From positions 1-64,000 of the forward strand of contig JASJFT010000241.1 of the NCBI GenBank assembly GCA_030770425.1: a DNA stretch of 64,000 bases. The letters are read 5' to 3'. A program made the translations under genes and the position numbers. Position 1 is the stretch's first letter; each line of letters starts with the position of its first letter. The DNA is from Darksidea phi. Taxonomy: Eukaryota > Ascomycota > Dothideomycetes > Pleosporales > Lentitheciaceae. Positions 36,309 through 47,186 of the stretch are shown here, piece by piece. The notes below the pieces were generated by a model. The model saw only the letters and a program-made list of their open reading frames with translations, did not search any database and was not told where the DNA came from.

Positions 36309-36680
36309 GTTTGGAGAGATTTTGTTAAGTTAGGCAAGATGAACGCTGTCGGGCTCCGCGAAGTGGTTCCTAGGAGGCGGGAGAAATTCGATCCTCTGGG
36401 GAGCCGGTGGAAGAATTGTTATGGGAAACGCGGGGTGAGATGTGACGATAAGATTCCGCACCTTTTAGATGGAATAGGTTTCATAGCAATGTGATGAGAG
36501 ATGTCGAGATCGACAAGCGGCTAAAGTGGGGTCCAGTCGCAAGAGATCCGGTCAGGCCTGCCGGCGGCTATTTCGCGATTGGTTAGGCGTCGGCACCCCG
36601 CCGCCCAGCCTCAACTTTGTCAACAGCAAAGGTTGACAATGCTAGTCCCCTAACGACAATTCTTGCTACCAACTCAAGTA
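36309..36680. promoter_or_regulatory. Shared divergent promoter region
   Basis: 372 bp separate the start codons of the zinc-finger gene (left) and the DUF7580 gene (right). Both upstream regions must lie here. No TATA box or known operator is obvious. Co-regulation is an inference from the arrangement. Confidence 0.5.
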
Positions 36681-38523
36681 ATGGCCACCGGAATCGAAAT
36701 CGCCGGCCTCGTGTTGGCGGCGCTACCCTTGATCATCTCAGCTCTTGAACACTATGAGGAAGGGGTGTCGACAATCAGGAAGTTCTTCCGCTACAAGAGG
36801 GAGATCAAGTCCATCCTCGACAACCTAGCTACCGAGAAGGTAATGTTCGAAAACAGCTGTGAGCGACTTCTGAGCGACCTTTTCGGCCCAGTCGAACTCG
36901 CGGAAATGCTTCAAAATCCGCGGGGTGAGGCTTGGTCGCAACCGCATATTGCCACCGAGCTGCGTGCCCGACTCGATCGTTCCTACGACATCTACATGAT
37001 CCACGTCAGGAACATGGATTCAACTATCAAGACGCTGATAACGCGTTTGGATCTCGATGAGAACGGAAAGGTGTGCCACCATGGATAATGATATTGAGAG
37101 GCAGAGTATAGCTAATGTCGGTCGGCAGGTCCGCTGGACGGATTTGAAGGGCTTCAAGCGGCTACTGAAGAAAGGAAAGCTGACCCTAAGTCGATCGGCA
37201 TATCAAGACCTCCTATTGAGGATGAGAGAGTGTAATCGGGTGATTAGCACTCTCACCGAGCAGAATCGCCAGCTCACACCGATGAGACGGTCTAGGTCTC
37301 AGTACGACCATTTCCGGGCGGTTCGAGACTGCGCCAAGGAAGTGTACAAAGCATTGTGCGGTTCGTTCTCATGCAGTTGCGTCTCGCACTCGATCAATTG
37401 GCAGCTCGACGTCCCTCATCAGCCAGGGCGCGCCCAATTTCGGGTAATTACAGCGACTGAATGGCTCGACGACACATCCGAGGGGTCAAAAGCCTCAAAA
37501 GCATACCGTGAGATCGAGCTGAGGCCCACAGAGGAAGGGAGACTGGAAAAAGAACGGGAACCCCGTTCCATGCCTACGACAGAGAAGAAGGCTAAGAAGG
37601 CAGTGCGCTTCGCAGATGATCCAGGGCAGTCGAAGTCAGGCGTGGTCCAGTTCGGCTTCGTCCAGAGCTCCCCCCCATCGGCGACGATGTTGACGCAGAA
37701 TTCGACGTCCACGCTGGTCAGTACCAAGGACGACTCGATCTCCATCAGAGGCCTGCGGTTGGATGTACGAATCGACGACTTCTGTCGACAATTATCCGCC
37801 TCGAGCTTCGAGTGCGAAACGAAATGCTTAGGATATCTAAGTGCAGCGAACCAGCGGCGTTATGAGGTTTTCCCTATCGAAAGCTGGCAGATCCATGAGG
37901 GAAAGCCTGCCTCTCTCTCCTTGGCTTCTTTGTTGGCCCAGACCCGGACTGCATCCGCAACAACAACGCTCTCGTTGCACGACCGGCTCCAGCTGGCCAA
38001 GTCTGTCGCAACCGGTGTGCTGCAGCTTTATAACTCCCCGCTGCTGCAATCGACCTGGACGAAGGAAGATATCACCTTCGTACCCCGGACGGACAAGCCA
38101 TACAGAAAAGCATACATCAGCAAGCCTACCAGCATGGCAGATGCCACAAATCTTAAGGCAAATGCCCTGCCGTACATCCACAACCCCACAATATTCGCCC
38201 TAGGCATCCTCCTGATAGAAATCTGTCTTGGCCGCACACTTGCCGATTTGCGCACGCTCGAAGACTGCAACTCTGAAGCCGAGATGAACAAACCGAGCAT
38301 GGCAACGGACTACGCAACAGCCATACGGGTTCTTGATAGCGAAAAAGTCCTAGTCGAAAGTGGCGAATCGTACGCGGATGCCGTACGACGCTGCATCAGT
38401 TGCAATTTCGGGCCGACGAAAACGGACCTTGAGAACGATGACTTCCGGCAAGCAGTCTACAGTGGAGTCGTAGCACCGCTGGAAGAGCAGGTTAAGATAG
38501 TATTAGGGACCTCTATACTTTAA
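36681..38523 (+). CDS. DUF7580-type fungal protein with degenerate kinase-like C-terminus
   Basis: Exon 1 is 36681-37070 and exon 2 is 37129-38523. The 58-nt intron (GTGTGC donor, AGCTAATG branch, GTCGGCAG acceptor) joins the frames as ENGKVRWTDLKGF, which matches the usual family pattern, and gives 594 residues. The N-terminus (GIEIAGLVLAALPLIISALEHYEEG) is a hydrophobic helical module like those at the front of fungal NLR and incompatibility proteins. Residues about 330-590 resemble a protein-kinase fold (LASLLAQT..., DRLQLAKSVATGVLQLY, IFALGILLIEICLGR) but lack obvious VAIK, HRD or DFG motifs, so it is a probable pseudokinase. Proteins of this group are suspected in self/non-self or stress signalling; no function is shown. 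It forms a divergent pair with the zinc-finger gene. Confidence 0.85.
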
Positions 38524-39346
38524 GCTAAAAGCTTAGACGGATTATTAGACGATGATGTATACGTCTAATCACGGGGGCGAGTAGGAGTTATAGGGACATC
38601 TGGTGACCGCCTCAACTACTTCTATAGCGAGAGTATATAATTTACTTTATAATAAGCTGGGAGAAGTTGCTACTTCGGTGGCCCGGGAGGTGGCCCGGGA
38701 GGTGGCCTCCGTCATCACGGCGAAATTAGCGTGGGGGAGGCCGACTCGACATTTGAAGTTGGAACTAAACTGTTTTTATGCCGCTTCTGGCCTGCCGCTT
38801 TACGATGATCTACTCCTCGTGCCTTATTTTTGCGAGAGGTTGTTCTACCTGCTAAGCTCCATAACCTCCGATAGCCATGTCGAAAAGGCTCCGCGAGATG
38901 GTATAATATCACGGAGTTGGGGACCTCGTACTATAGCCCGCAGCTCATAGCAGTCCTGAATTAAGGACATTGCTTGGTGCTGACCCCGGAATATACCCAT
39001 TTTAGTCCGGAGTTAGGGTGCAGATATCCAGCTTTACATTGCGCTTCAGAGGCGGTTCAGCATCGTATCTTAATAGTACTCTCGCGCCGTTGAGCTTTTT
39101 AGGCGTTTTACAACGCGCTGAGTATATATAGCTTCGCCCTTCATGTCTCCATTACTTTCAACTGCAGGACCTCCGCCGTCTCCCATAGACCTTTGAATCT
39201 TTGCGCATGGCTTACCATGGCCACGTTCAAGAGTGTAATCTTCATGATATTGACCAATGTCTCTGGTTCATCCCCATTTTCTTATCCGTAAGCATACCGT
39301 GCCGCCCTATCCAGTATCGAAGCCTAGGAACATACGACTACAATTT
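38524..39346. other. Intergenic region, no gene supported
   Basis: It holds a direct tandem duplication of GGTGGCCCGGGA (near 38679-38702) and an open plus-strand frame at 38603-38950 without recognisable product. I see no splice signals or family motif. Confidence 0.45.
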
Positions 39347-39700
39347 TTAGAGGTGGTGAAGGTATACTTGCAGCAGCTCGACGATGACTTCGTTTCCGTT
39401 CCGTGCCGCCCACATCAGCAGCGTCCATCCGTAATTGCCCTTCGCGCCAACCTCGACCTTGCCAGTGCTGAGCAGCAGCTTGACGATGTCTGTGACCGTT
39501 CTGTGCCGCCCTATCAGCGGCGTCTGTCCGTCGTCGTCCGTTGCTTTAGTATCAATTTTCCTGACTGGAGCAGCAGCTCGAAAACCGTTGTTTCCATTCT
39601 CAGCGGCCCAGTAGCGCCGGCTGGATTGGTCCATGTTGTTTGAGCTGGTAGGAGGGCTTCTTGGCTATAAGCAACCCGAGGATTAGTGTAATATAGGTAT
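39347..39700 (-). pseudogene. Ankyrin-repeat gene fragment
   Basis: The minus strand shows parts of three ankyrin repeats: an AAENGNN block, LLLQSGKIDTKATDDDGQTPLI, IVKLLLSTGKVEVGAKGN, and GWTLLMWAARNGNEVIVELL, ending in a stop. The first repeat must be read in a different frame from the second, and the TPLI(WAA) part of the middle repeat has lost bases, so it is broken. No start or upstream domain (NACHT, HET and so on) could be found to the right. It is probably a decayed tail of a larger ankyrin protein. Confidence 0.7.
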
Positions 39701-40076
39701 TGTATCTATTAGAGCTGTTCACCAGTTATTTCAAGTATGGCGAAAGGACATGCGAAAGGCGGATTGTCAGTCGAGACCATGATAGGAGGTCCGGGTCTTC
39801 GCCTGCGTCGAAACGATGCCGCATGCCAGCAAGGATGATCTGCATTAGTAAGCTTGCCGTGCGGTTCCTGTAGATAGGGTGCGAACGAAGAAGAAGAATA
39901 CAGCGTCTTCACAATGAGATGAGACTGCCCAGCACTGAAGTGTTAGATGTTGGAGGCCGACACTAGCAGGGGTCTGTCTGCTTATGTAACCTTAACAGCC
40001 CCACTCTCACCAGGCTGCAACGGAATGTTTCGAGCCTCGACATGTACTATGCCCCAGATCTCGTTCTCCAATCCGA
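39701..40076. other. Intergenic region upstream of the exchanger gene
   Basis: No feature was recognised apart from being the expected promoter of the cation exchanger gene starting at 40077. Confidence 0.4.
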
Positions 40077-41556
40077 ATGACGATGAATGTCGACGATGTC
40101 TTGACGCGAGCTAGGAGTCAGCTGTTGAAGGTCTCAAGAGGTGTTGTCAGGAACGGGGAGCCGCTCTTCAAGCGGTGGGTCAACGTATTCATCCCTGTCG
40201 TCATCGCTGGGTTCGTGGTCCAGTATACCCATCAAAAGCCAAGCATCATCTTCGCAATCAACCTCGTAGCAGTATATCCCTCGTCTGTGCATATAGGAAC
40301 CGCTTTGAAGAGCTTGGGCGTACGCTACGGGAGATTTGCACAAGCGCTATTGTACATGACATTCGGGTAAGAGCTCGCAGCGTACGATTTGATAAAGCTC
40401 AACGCATCTGAATGTTTACTATAGGAATGCTGTACAACTCATTACTTCGATTATACTACTCAAAAACCGGCAAATTGATATCCTGCAGAAGTCCCTCATT
40501 GGAGGCATCCTGTCAAATATGCATCTTATGCTCGGGATAAGCATCTTGTTCGGCGGTATCAATAGAGTGGAACAGTACTTTAATGTTATCGTCTCACAGA
40601 CCTATAGCTCCCTACTGATACTATCAGTTGCGGGACTGATCTTTCCTACCGCTATCCAGTTGCTTGCAACGCCACGACCAGGCAGCATCCAATCGCTTTC
40701 ACGAGCCATTGCAATAACTTTTCTCTTCATATACATGGGCCTACTTATTTTCTCCCTGAAATCACATGTCTCGATGAGCCAACCGCCCAGTCAAAAAATT
40801 CCAAAAAAACGTCGAGATATGGACGTAGCAGGAAGCAGCAGCAATGTAGTAGATCGACTTACTGTCACTGCTGTGCCTGTCTTATCTGTTAGCACGGTTC
40901 CAGCTGGCACCGGAGGTTTGTAGTTCACCTTCTCCATGATCAATCCTACCGTGCTAATAACGGCTCATGATTTCAAAGCCCCATCCGAAAACTTCAGGCA
41001 TCAGGACGAATCGGAAAGCGTAGCGTCGGAGGACGAAAGCCCAAAGCTAGGGCTCTGGATCAGCATTACCGTTCTCTTTTTTTGCACGTCATTAATTGGC
41101 TTCAACACCACCTTCGCCACTGACAGCCTGCAAAACATCATGGAGTCTAAGACAATAAGCGCGAGCTTTGTCGGCATTGTTCTGCTCCCGCTGTTCACTA
41201 ATGATCCTGAGCCTATTGTGGCTGCAATCAAGGATAGGATGGACATGTGTGTGGACTTTACTATTGGCAGGTGTGTACAGACTGTTTTGTTTGTCATGCC
41301 ACTGGTCGTACTATTAGCTTGGATATTGGGGATCCAGGATATGACCCTCCGCTTCAACGGCTTCGATATCGTCGCTCTTTTCGCGTCTGTGCTGTACATC
41401 AGCTCCATGATCGAGAAAGGCAAATCTCATTGGTAAGTTCCCGTAATCGTCCGGCAATACAAGTCACGAAGTTGATGATTCTTGCATAGGTTTGAAGGCG
41501 CGGCGCTGCTAGCGATGTTCATAATCATATCCATTTCGGCATGGTACATCGAGTAG
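40077..41556 (+). CDS. CAX/VCX1-type cation/proton exchanger, divergent
   Basis: The four exons are 40077-40366, 40425-40915, 40979-41432 and 41490-41556, giving 433 residues in one frame. The second intron (GTTTGT, GCTAATAAC branch, CAAAG acceptor) removes a TAG at 40921 that would otherwise stop the frame. About ten hydrophobic segments are predicted by eye, with a polar loop at residues 205-285. Family blocks are present: TFGNAV at 95-100, GGILSNMHLMLG at 123-134 and the second repeat PLFTNDPEPIVAAIKDRMD near 331-349. CAX exchangers move calcium into the vacuole for protons and need an acidic residue in each GNAxE repeat. Here the first is Gln101 instead of Glu, and the second reads NDPEP, keeping Glu338 but losing the GNAAEH context. 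The ion and activity are therefore uncertain; it may be a specialised or inactive paralogue. Confidence 0.83.
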
Positions 41557-42002
41557 CCTTGCAATATGCTCGATATGAGGGCGAGGGTTGAAAGCGCCAA
41601 TGTCAATATCGCCGAATTGGGGTTGTTGTGGGCTTCGGGTCTTTTTTGCCGTGACAGTGTGGTTTTAGGGAAGATTGTGTCAGTGGATTGAATTGGTGAT
41701 GCTGGTCACTTATGGTGATATTATAAGACTGAGAACTGACGGCCGTACATGTTTCAGCCAATGGCAAGTAGACTGTCAGAATACCCCATTGTTGTTGAAT
41801 CTGCGACCTGTGCGATTTGCGTAATGCCTTTGCTATCGTCTGTAGCTCGAGTCTGGATTAATGCGGGACCCCAACTTTCGCTCCAAATTTGTGCCGGCGC
41901 GAGGGAAGCTTGTGGAACTGTATTGATTCTTAGAAGGTAGCTATCGAGTGCGATTATATTTGATTTGGATTTGCATAGTGGGAGTCTCTTTAGAAGGTCC
42001 GC
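41557..42002. other. Intergenic region, no gene supported
   Basis: Short overlapping frames on both strands near 41,750-42,010 show no family motif. Nothing else was recognised. Confidence 0.4.
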
Positions 42003-42560
42003 ACGAAACACAGTAGGAGTTTGTACACAGTAGAGGTGCTATACCCATACCTTATACACGATAATAGAGCTGTAGAGCTGTATACAGTACTGTCGATCGT
42101 GAGATACCGACGAGGTAATGTTTCGAATATTAAGGCGCTGGACGAGAAATAATATATGATACCGAACCACAGAGCGTTAGGAGACCAACAGCGGTAGCGA
42201 GGAGTTAGCGTACCAATACTACTACCTATAGTATAAAAATTGCCTGCGATAATACCAGTATCCCACTCATATCTATCTCTTATCCTTAGCTAGCTTCCTT
42301 ACTATATATCCTCAGTCTTCCGGTAACGGCGAGAGTAGTAGTACTAATATACCCTCTTCCTTAAACTTACTATTAATACCTACTAACTATATATCTTTAC
42401 TAACGATCGTTCGCCTAGTCCTTTATTAGGACCTTTAGTAGGAGGAACTAGGGTATAATAGACTATTCGAGTATAGCGCTCTAAACCTTTCAAATATCGC
42501 GGCGGAGCGTCCCCGGCGCTATAGGCGGGAGGTACTACTAATAGGGCTCCTTAATTATAA
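42003..42560. repeat. Dispersed repeat, less degraded copy of 25421-25695
   Basis: The two outer blocks (about 42003-42155 and 42375-42560) match the AT-rich repeat at 25421-25695. Where this copy has C or G, the other usually has T or A, so this copy is closer to the original. The middle section (about 42156-42370) has no counterpart in the other copy. No protein motif is read, so it may be an LTR or a non-autonomous element. Confidence 0.68.
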
Positions 42561-42634
42561 TAATTATTAGTATAAAACTAACTATACGTTAGATATATTT
42601 AAGGGAACGAGCGGTAATAGGATTCTTATATAGC

Positions 42635-43052
42635 TAACATGTTTTATAAGCATGCTGCGAATATAAGTAAGCTGCGAACCCCAAAATACACCTAAAAATC
42701 GAAAATCTATCTCTACAACTACATATTAATAATCTTTTAAATTTTAATAGAAGATAGATAGTACTTAGATAAAGAGGGTATTAGATTCTTAAAAGTTAAA
42801 AATATATATTCCTTAAGATAACTTCAGATACCTATATTTTGGCCCCCAAATTTAATAAACCTTTAATAACTCAAGTACTACTAATTTTTAAATTTTAAGA
42901 ATTTAACACCGTCTTTATCTAAATACTATCTATCTTCTATTAAAATTTAAAAGATTATTAATATGTAGTTGTAGAGATAGATTTTCGATTTTTAGGTATA
43001 TTTTGGGGTTCGCAGCTTACTTATATTCGCAGCATGCTTATAAAACATGTTA
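42635..43052. mobile_element. Palindromic MITE with about 180-bp terminal inverted repeats
   Basis: The unit starts TAACATGTTTTATAAG and ends with its exact reverse complement, CTTATAAAACATGTTA. The left arm (about 42635-42815) and right arm (about 42880-43052) are reverse complements with only a few mismatches, mostly C/T or G/A. They surround about 60 unpaired bases containing ATATTTTGGCCCCCAAAT. The terminal TA on both sides fits the TA target duplication of Tc1/mariner elements. No ORF is present. As RNA or single strand it would fold into one long hairpin. Confidence 0.85.
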
Positions 43053-44008
43053 TTAGTAGTTACCTATAATATATTCCTGTCCGAGGCCCTACATAACGAG
43101 GATAGGCGTTTCGTCGAGAGGTAGCTATTCCGTCTACGTAGGCTGGAGGACAAGCTTATATAGGGAAGACCGTTTAGGAGGGAGGAATCGGCCTTCTTAG
43201 CAGGCTATCGAGGGAACCAATACCTAACGTGGAAGATGGAGCTGGTATCCATGGTGGATACGATACGAACGATGGCGTAGGGGCGGAGGACGACGGGGAT
43301 ACCTGGCTGGGGAGGCTGCCGGTGAGTGGAGGACTGAGAAGTGGCCTGGCGTAGGTTACCTTGCTGTCGTTGTTGGTGGGTTGTTGGCGCGTTTAACTGT
43401 CTGTTGCGTGAGATATCGAAACATTGAAACACAATAAGGTGATTAGAATCATAAAAAACACAGCCAGCCCAGGATCCAACGTGACGTCACGCCGGGTAGT
43501 GGCCCAAGCTCCTGGGGGAGGGATCGAATAGTATAATATCTTTTTTATCCCACCGAGTATTGGATTATAGTACTATTGGTTGAATATTTAGACGGCGATC
43601 CTATTACCTCTCCTATCCCTCCGACTGCGGGTCGTGAGCTCCGCCCTCCTATCTACGATATGCCTATACATCACAACGTCACATGATCTTGAGCGGTCCA
43701 CACCATATTTAAAGTACTGTTCGTCCCACACTATATATGGTAGTAGTATTTTCTATTTACGACAAGATAGAAACTATATCGTACTGTGATAAGGAATCGT
43801 TATTGAGGTAGCTACCTGATGTTAGTCCGCCCTAGGGACTGTACCTTGCCTTGCCCTATAAAATTGCACTCTGCTTCCGGCCTTGAGCTGTCCTACGGTA
43901 GCACTTTATCATGGATTGCTTATCCTGGAAGCCCTCAGAGGGCGCTGGGTAGTGGCCCAACCTCCTCAACATTATCCGTTCTCCACAGGCTCGGACGACG
44001 TGGAATGC
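43053..44008. other. Intergenic region between MITE and AAA ATPase gene
   Basis: 43053-43200 continues the repeat-like flank; the rest is ordinary sequence with no supported gene. It should hold the 3' end of the ATPase transcript. Confidence 0.4.
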
Positions 44009-46291
44009 TTAGCCGTACAGAGTACCCCTTGTCTGTTCCGAGACTTGTGTCTCGTTGTGCAAGTGCTGAGTGACCTCGAGCGTCGTAACGATGTGGTGGT
44101 GGCTCAATTTAGCATCCTTCCGTGTAGCTAGCAGCCGCGCAATCTTTAGAATATTCTTGATCTGTCGACCATTCATATTCATGCGCGCAAGCTCATCAAG
44201 CTCACTCTTGGTGATACAATGCTCTTGTGGTGATGAGTCAAGAAAGTTCTTCCACACTGTACGCCGCGAGTTGACAGAGAGCTCTTGGTAGTCGAGCGAA
44301 ATGTGAATGCGTGACTGAAAGGCCTGATCGAACGTTTGTACACGGTTTGTTGTGAGGAACATGGTACCTGTTATACTTCGTTAGACTGTACGCTGTTGCT
44401 GTGGGGAGGGGTGACATACCCTCAAAATACTCCAATACACGTAGGAAGATAGACACAAGCTTGTTACGTTCCAATTCGTGCAGCGAGCGCTGTTCGAGGA
44501 ACACATCCGCTTCGTCTAACAGGAGTACACTATGCCAGCGAGTACACATTTCCAGGATATCCTGTAGCTTGGCCTCAACCTTGCTTGGATCTAAGCCTAG
44601 ATCTCCCGCGCTCATCATAAATAGCGGTACTTTCATTTCCTCTGCAACGGACTCGGCTGTGAGCGTTTTTCCCACGCCGGGAGGCCCGCAGAGCAAGATG
44701 ATCATACCACGACCTTTGCCTTCAATGACGTCGTCGAACGTGTCGCGGTGCTGTCGCTGCGACTCAGTGAAGCCCAGGATGAGCTCCTTCTGGTTCTTTG
44801 GAAGTACTAGCCTTTCAAATGCATCCTGTTGCCATTCAATCTCCTTTACGGAGTTGACGAAGAAGTTGAGCCAAAGCTTGCTCTTTAGACTATAACCACG
44901 AAGGAGAGGGGAGCAGATGAGCTTCTGGTCGGTGCTGAGCGGTGGCCGCTTTGATGCATCATCCTCGTCTGCAAAATGGCCGTCCATTGGCATGTCGTCG
45001 ACGTCACCTTCTTCTTCGTACTCCTCTTCTGAGTCCTCTTCATCTTGGTCCTGGGACTCCGTGGTGAGTTCTTTCTGAGTAAAGGGTTGGTTGTAGATGG
45101 CATAGCTAGGGTTGAATCGATTCCATCCGTATGTGTCAATTACGATCCGGCCTTCGACATTGTACTTGTCCTTGGTGCCGAAGTTCCCTTGACGCCATCC
45201 GATGCCGTGATATGCTCTATAGTTTGGCCCGGCCAGCGACTCCGCCTTGGCACCACGCTCAATAAGACGGGTCCGAAGGGCTTGTGCGTCCGGATGGTAT
45301 TCGATTGGAAATGCTCGGAGTTGCGCAATATGCCGTGTGCCGGTGTACTCATAGATCAATGAGTTCGACTTGCTAGTACCGAACCGAGTACCATCCCAGT
45401 CGACGTATTTACATCGGACCCAAAAGCAAGGGTTTCCTTTGCAATCTTGGCCATATTTGGTATCCAGCAGCGTCATTGCGGTTTCCTGTCCGTCTTGTCG
45501 GGTGAAAATGGTGGCTCCAGGCTGGAACAGAGTCCACAAATCGTCGTAAGTCATGACGCGCTTGTTTTTCAAATCTTGCGACCTATCAATCAGGCTCTTG
45601 AACTCTTTGACTAAAACATCTTGCAGAAGATTGGCATGCTCCTTGGTCGTGCGCTCTTGTTCCGTGTCATGGCCGAGCTTGGCAATGGCTGCCTGCAGAT
45701 CAGCCCATCGATGGATAAGAGGTTCGAACTTTCCCGAAAACTCTAGACGATTGAGGCCGACAGTAATGCCAGGATAGCCCTTTAATACCCCGGCAAGCAA
45801 TTTCTTGAGAAGAGGGCTTTGGACAACGATGGAGTGGATAGCCAGCACCTTGGTCGGGTCTCCGTAGACTTTTACGTTTCGCACAAGCAGGGCCCATTTT
45901 GCAGTTTTGTCGTTTTCGGCTGGGTCACCAATGTCTTCGGGGATCTTATCTTGCCACTGATAGCGTCCCTTCTTATCTATAAGAGGAAGCAAGGTTAGCG
46001 CAATTCTCAAAGGCGGGAGAAGAACACGTGGGCATCCAGCAAGGCTCAAGAATTGGACGTACCCTCTTTGCCGGAATACAGGTTATGGAGCCCATTTTTC
46101 ATGCCTGGCTCAATGTGCTCTTCAGGCTCTTCATCCTCGGGCTTTTCGATCACTTCTTCCTTGGTACCTTCGCCGTCCACACCATTGGTCGTACCGTTAA
46201 CGGCCTTGACCCCGTTCGGGAGGGTGAAGTTGAGCTCGTGCTCGTCCGAGGAATCTGACGAAGTGGAGAAGGTGCGCAGCCGTGAAGGCAT
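44009..46291 (-). CDS. Fungal AAA ATPase with N-terminal DUF7025-like region
   Basis: Exons are 46291-46063, 45976-44420 and 44367-44009. The introns 45977-46062 and 44368-44419 both have good signals and keep phase, giving 714 residues. Residues 1-75 are low-complexity. Residues about 80-400 form the conserved region found ahead of the ATPase in this fungal group (WALLVRNVKVYG, YDDLWTLFQPG, YHGIGWRQG). An acidic linker (EEDSEEEYEEEG) follows. The single AAA module has Walker A GPPGVGKT near 505, Walker B VLLLDEADVF near 556, a sensor-1 TTN and an arginine-finger-like SRIH. These proteins resemble the Bcs1/spastin-like AAA class, but the substrate is unknown. Its 5' end faces the homoserine kinase fusion gene. 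Confidence 0.9.
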
Positions 46292-47186
46292 TGTGACCGT
46301 GGTTACGCTTGATGGGCTTTGCGTCGAGTGACTACGATTGAGACTTGGGAAGTAGGACAGGCAACGCAATTAGGGGTGCTGCAGGAAGGGTAATTTGGCC
46401 GGTTAAACAGCGCCACAATCGAGAACTCGACGAGACGGAGGGAAGGCGACACCAGAAGCCTCGAGTGACCGTTGTTAAGTAGTTGGCCAGCCTGGTTGCC
46501 TGGTGCTGTTCGCCGGCCTCCTAGAGCTGTGATTCGCGCGAATCAAGTCGGAGAGCAGGTGACGAAGGCTGCCTAGTTGTCGGGCTCTGCATGAGCTTGG
46601 GGCGAAGTCTACCGTTGGGGCTTGCGCACGTGTTCGATGCGACGAGGCTGCGGCTTGTGTTCTGCACTAGTGAGTGGTGTGGACGCACAGCGTGAGCTGC
46701 CACGTCGAAGGAGAGAATGGTTGGACGGAAGCTTGTGGCGGTGTGGAAATGCAGAAGGGCGGAGAGCGAACGCCCTCATCATCGCTGGGTGATTTTCGAG
46801 TATCAATCTTGCCCTGCGGCTCCTGATTGAACATTGTGAGACCGTGGATCAGGCAACCATATGGGAGGTGCAGTGCAGAAGCGGGCGGTCCTTGGTCTGG
46901 TTAGTCACAGACTGCCTGCCTGTGCAAACAAATTCAAACATTCCATGGTACATGCTCTGCCCGGATGCGCAGTGATATTTTGTTGCACGTCCTCGTGGGT
47001 ACGAGCTGTGGCCGTGGCTGTGCGTGGCTGTGGTTGTGGCTGTGACTGCGCGTACCTGCGATATCGGCGGTTCCCCACCCTAAATACGATCAGTTTTTTT
47101 TTTATGAAAATCTCGTCAACCGCCGAGGGAAACCTTTTTGTCCTCTGTGCCGACAAACACAGCCTGACAGCCCCTGTGCATGCGCA
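46292..47186. promoter_or_regulatory. Divergent promoter region of the AAA ATPase and homoserine kinase-AIRS genes
   Basis: 895 bp separate the two start codons. It has an imperfect GTGGCTGTG repeat (about 47005-47045) and a poly-T run (47094-47103) about 85 bp before the fusion gene. I did not see a TGACTCA box for general amino-acid control near the fusion gene. Confidence 0.45.

Noticed and set aside
37057..37130. Apparent frameshift between two overlapping frames in the DUF7580 gene
   Set aside because: A 58-nt intron with GTGTGC, AGCTAATG and GGCAG explains it and restores the family sequence.
40921..40923. TAG stop in the exchanger, first taken as proof of a pseudogene
   Set aside because: A 63-nt intron with a perfect branch site removes it and keeps the frame.
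42061..42570. tRNA or other structured RNA gene in the dispersed repeat
   Set aside because: No cloverleaf or A/B box pattern could be found; the sequence is shared with a repeat copy.
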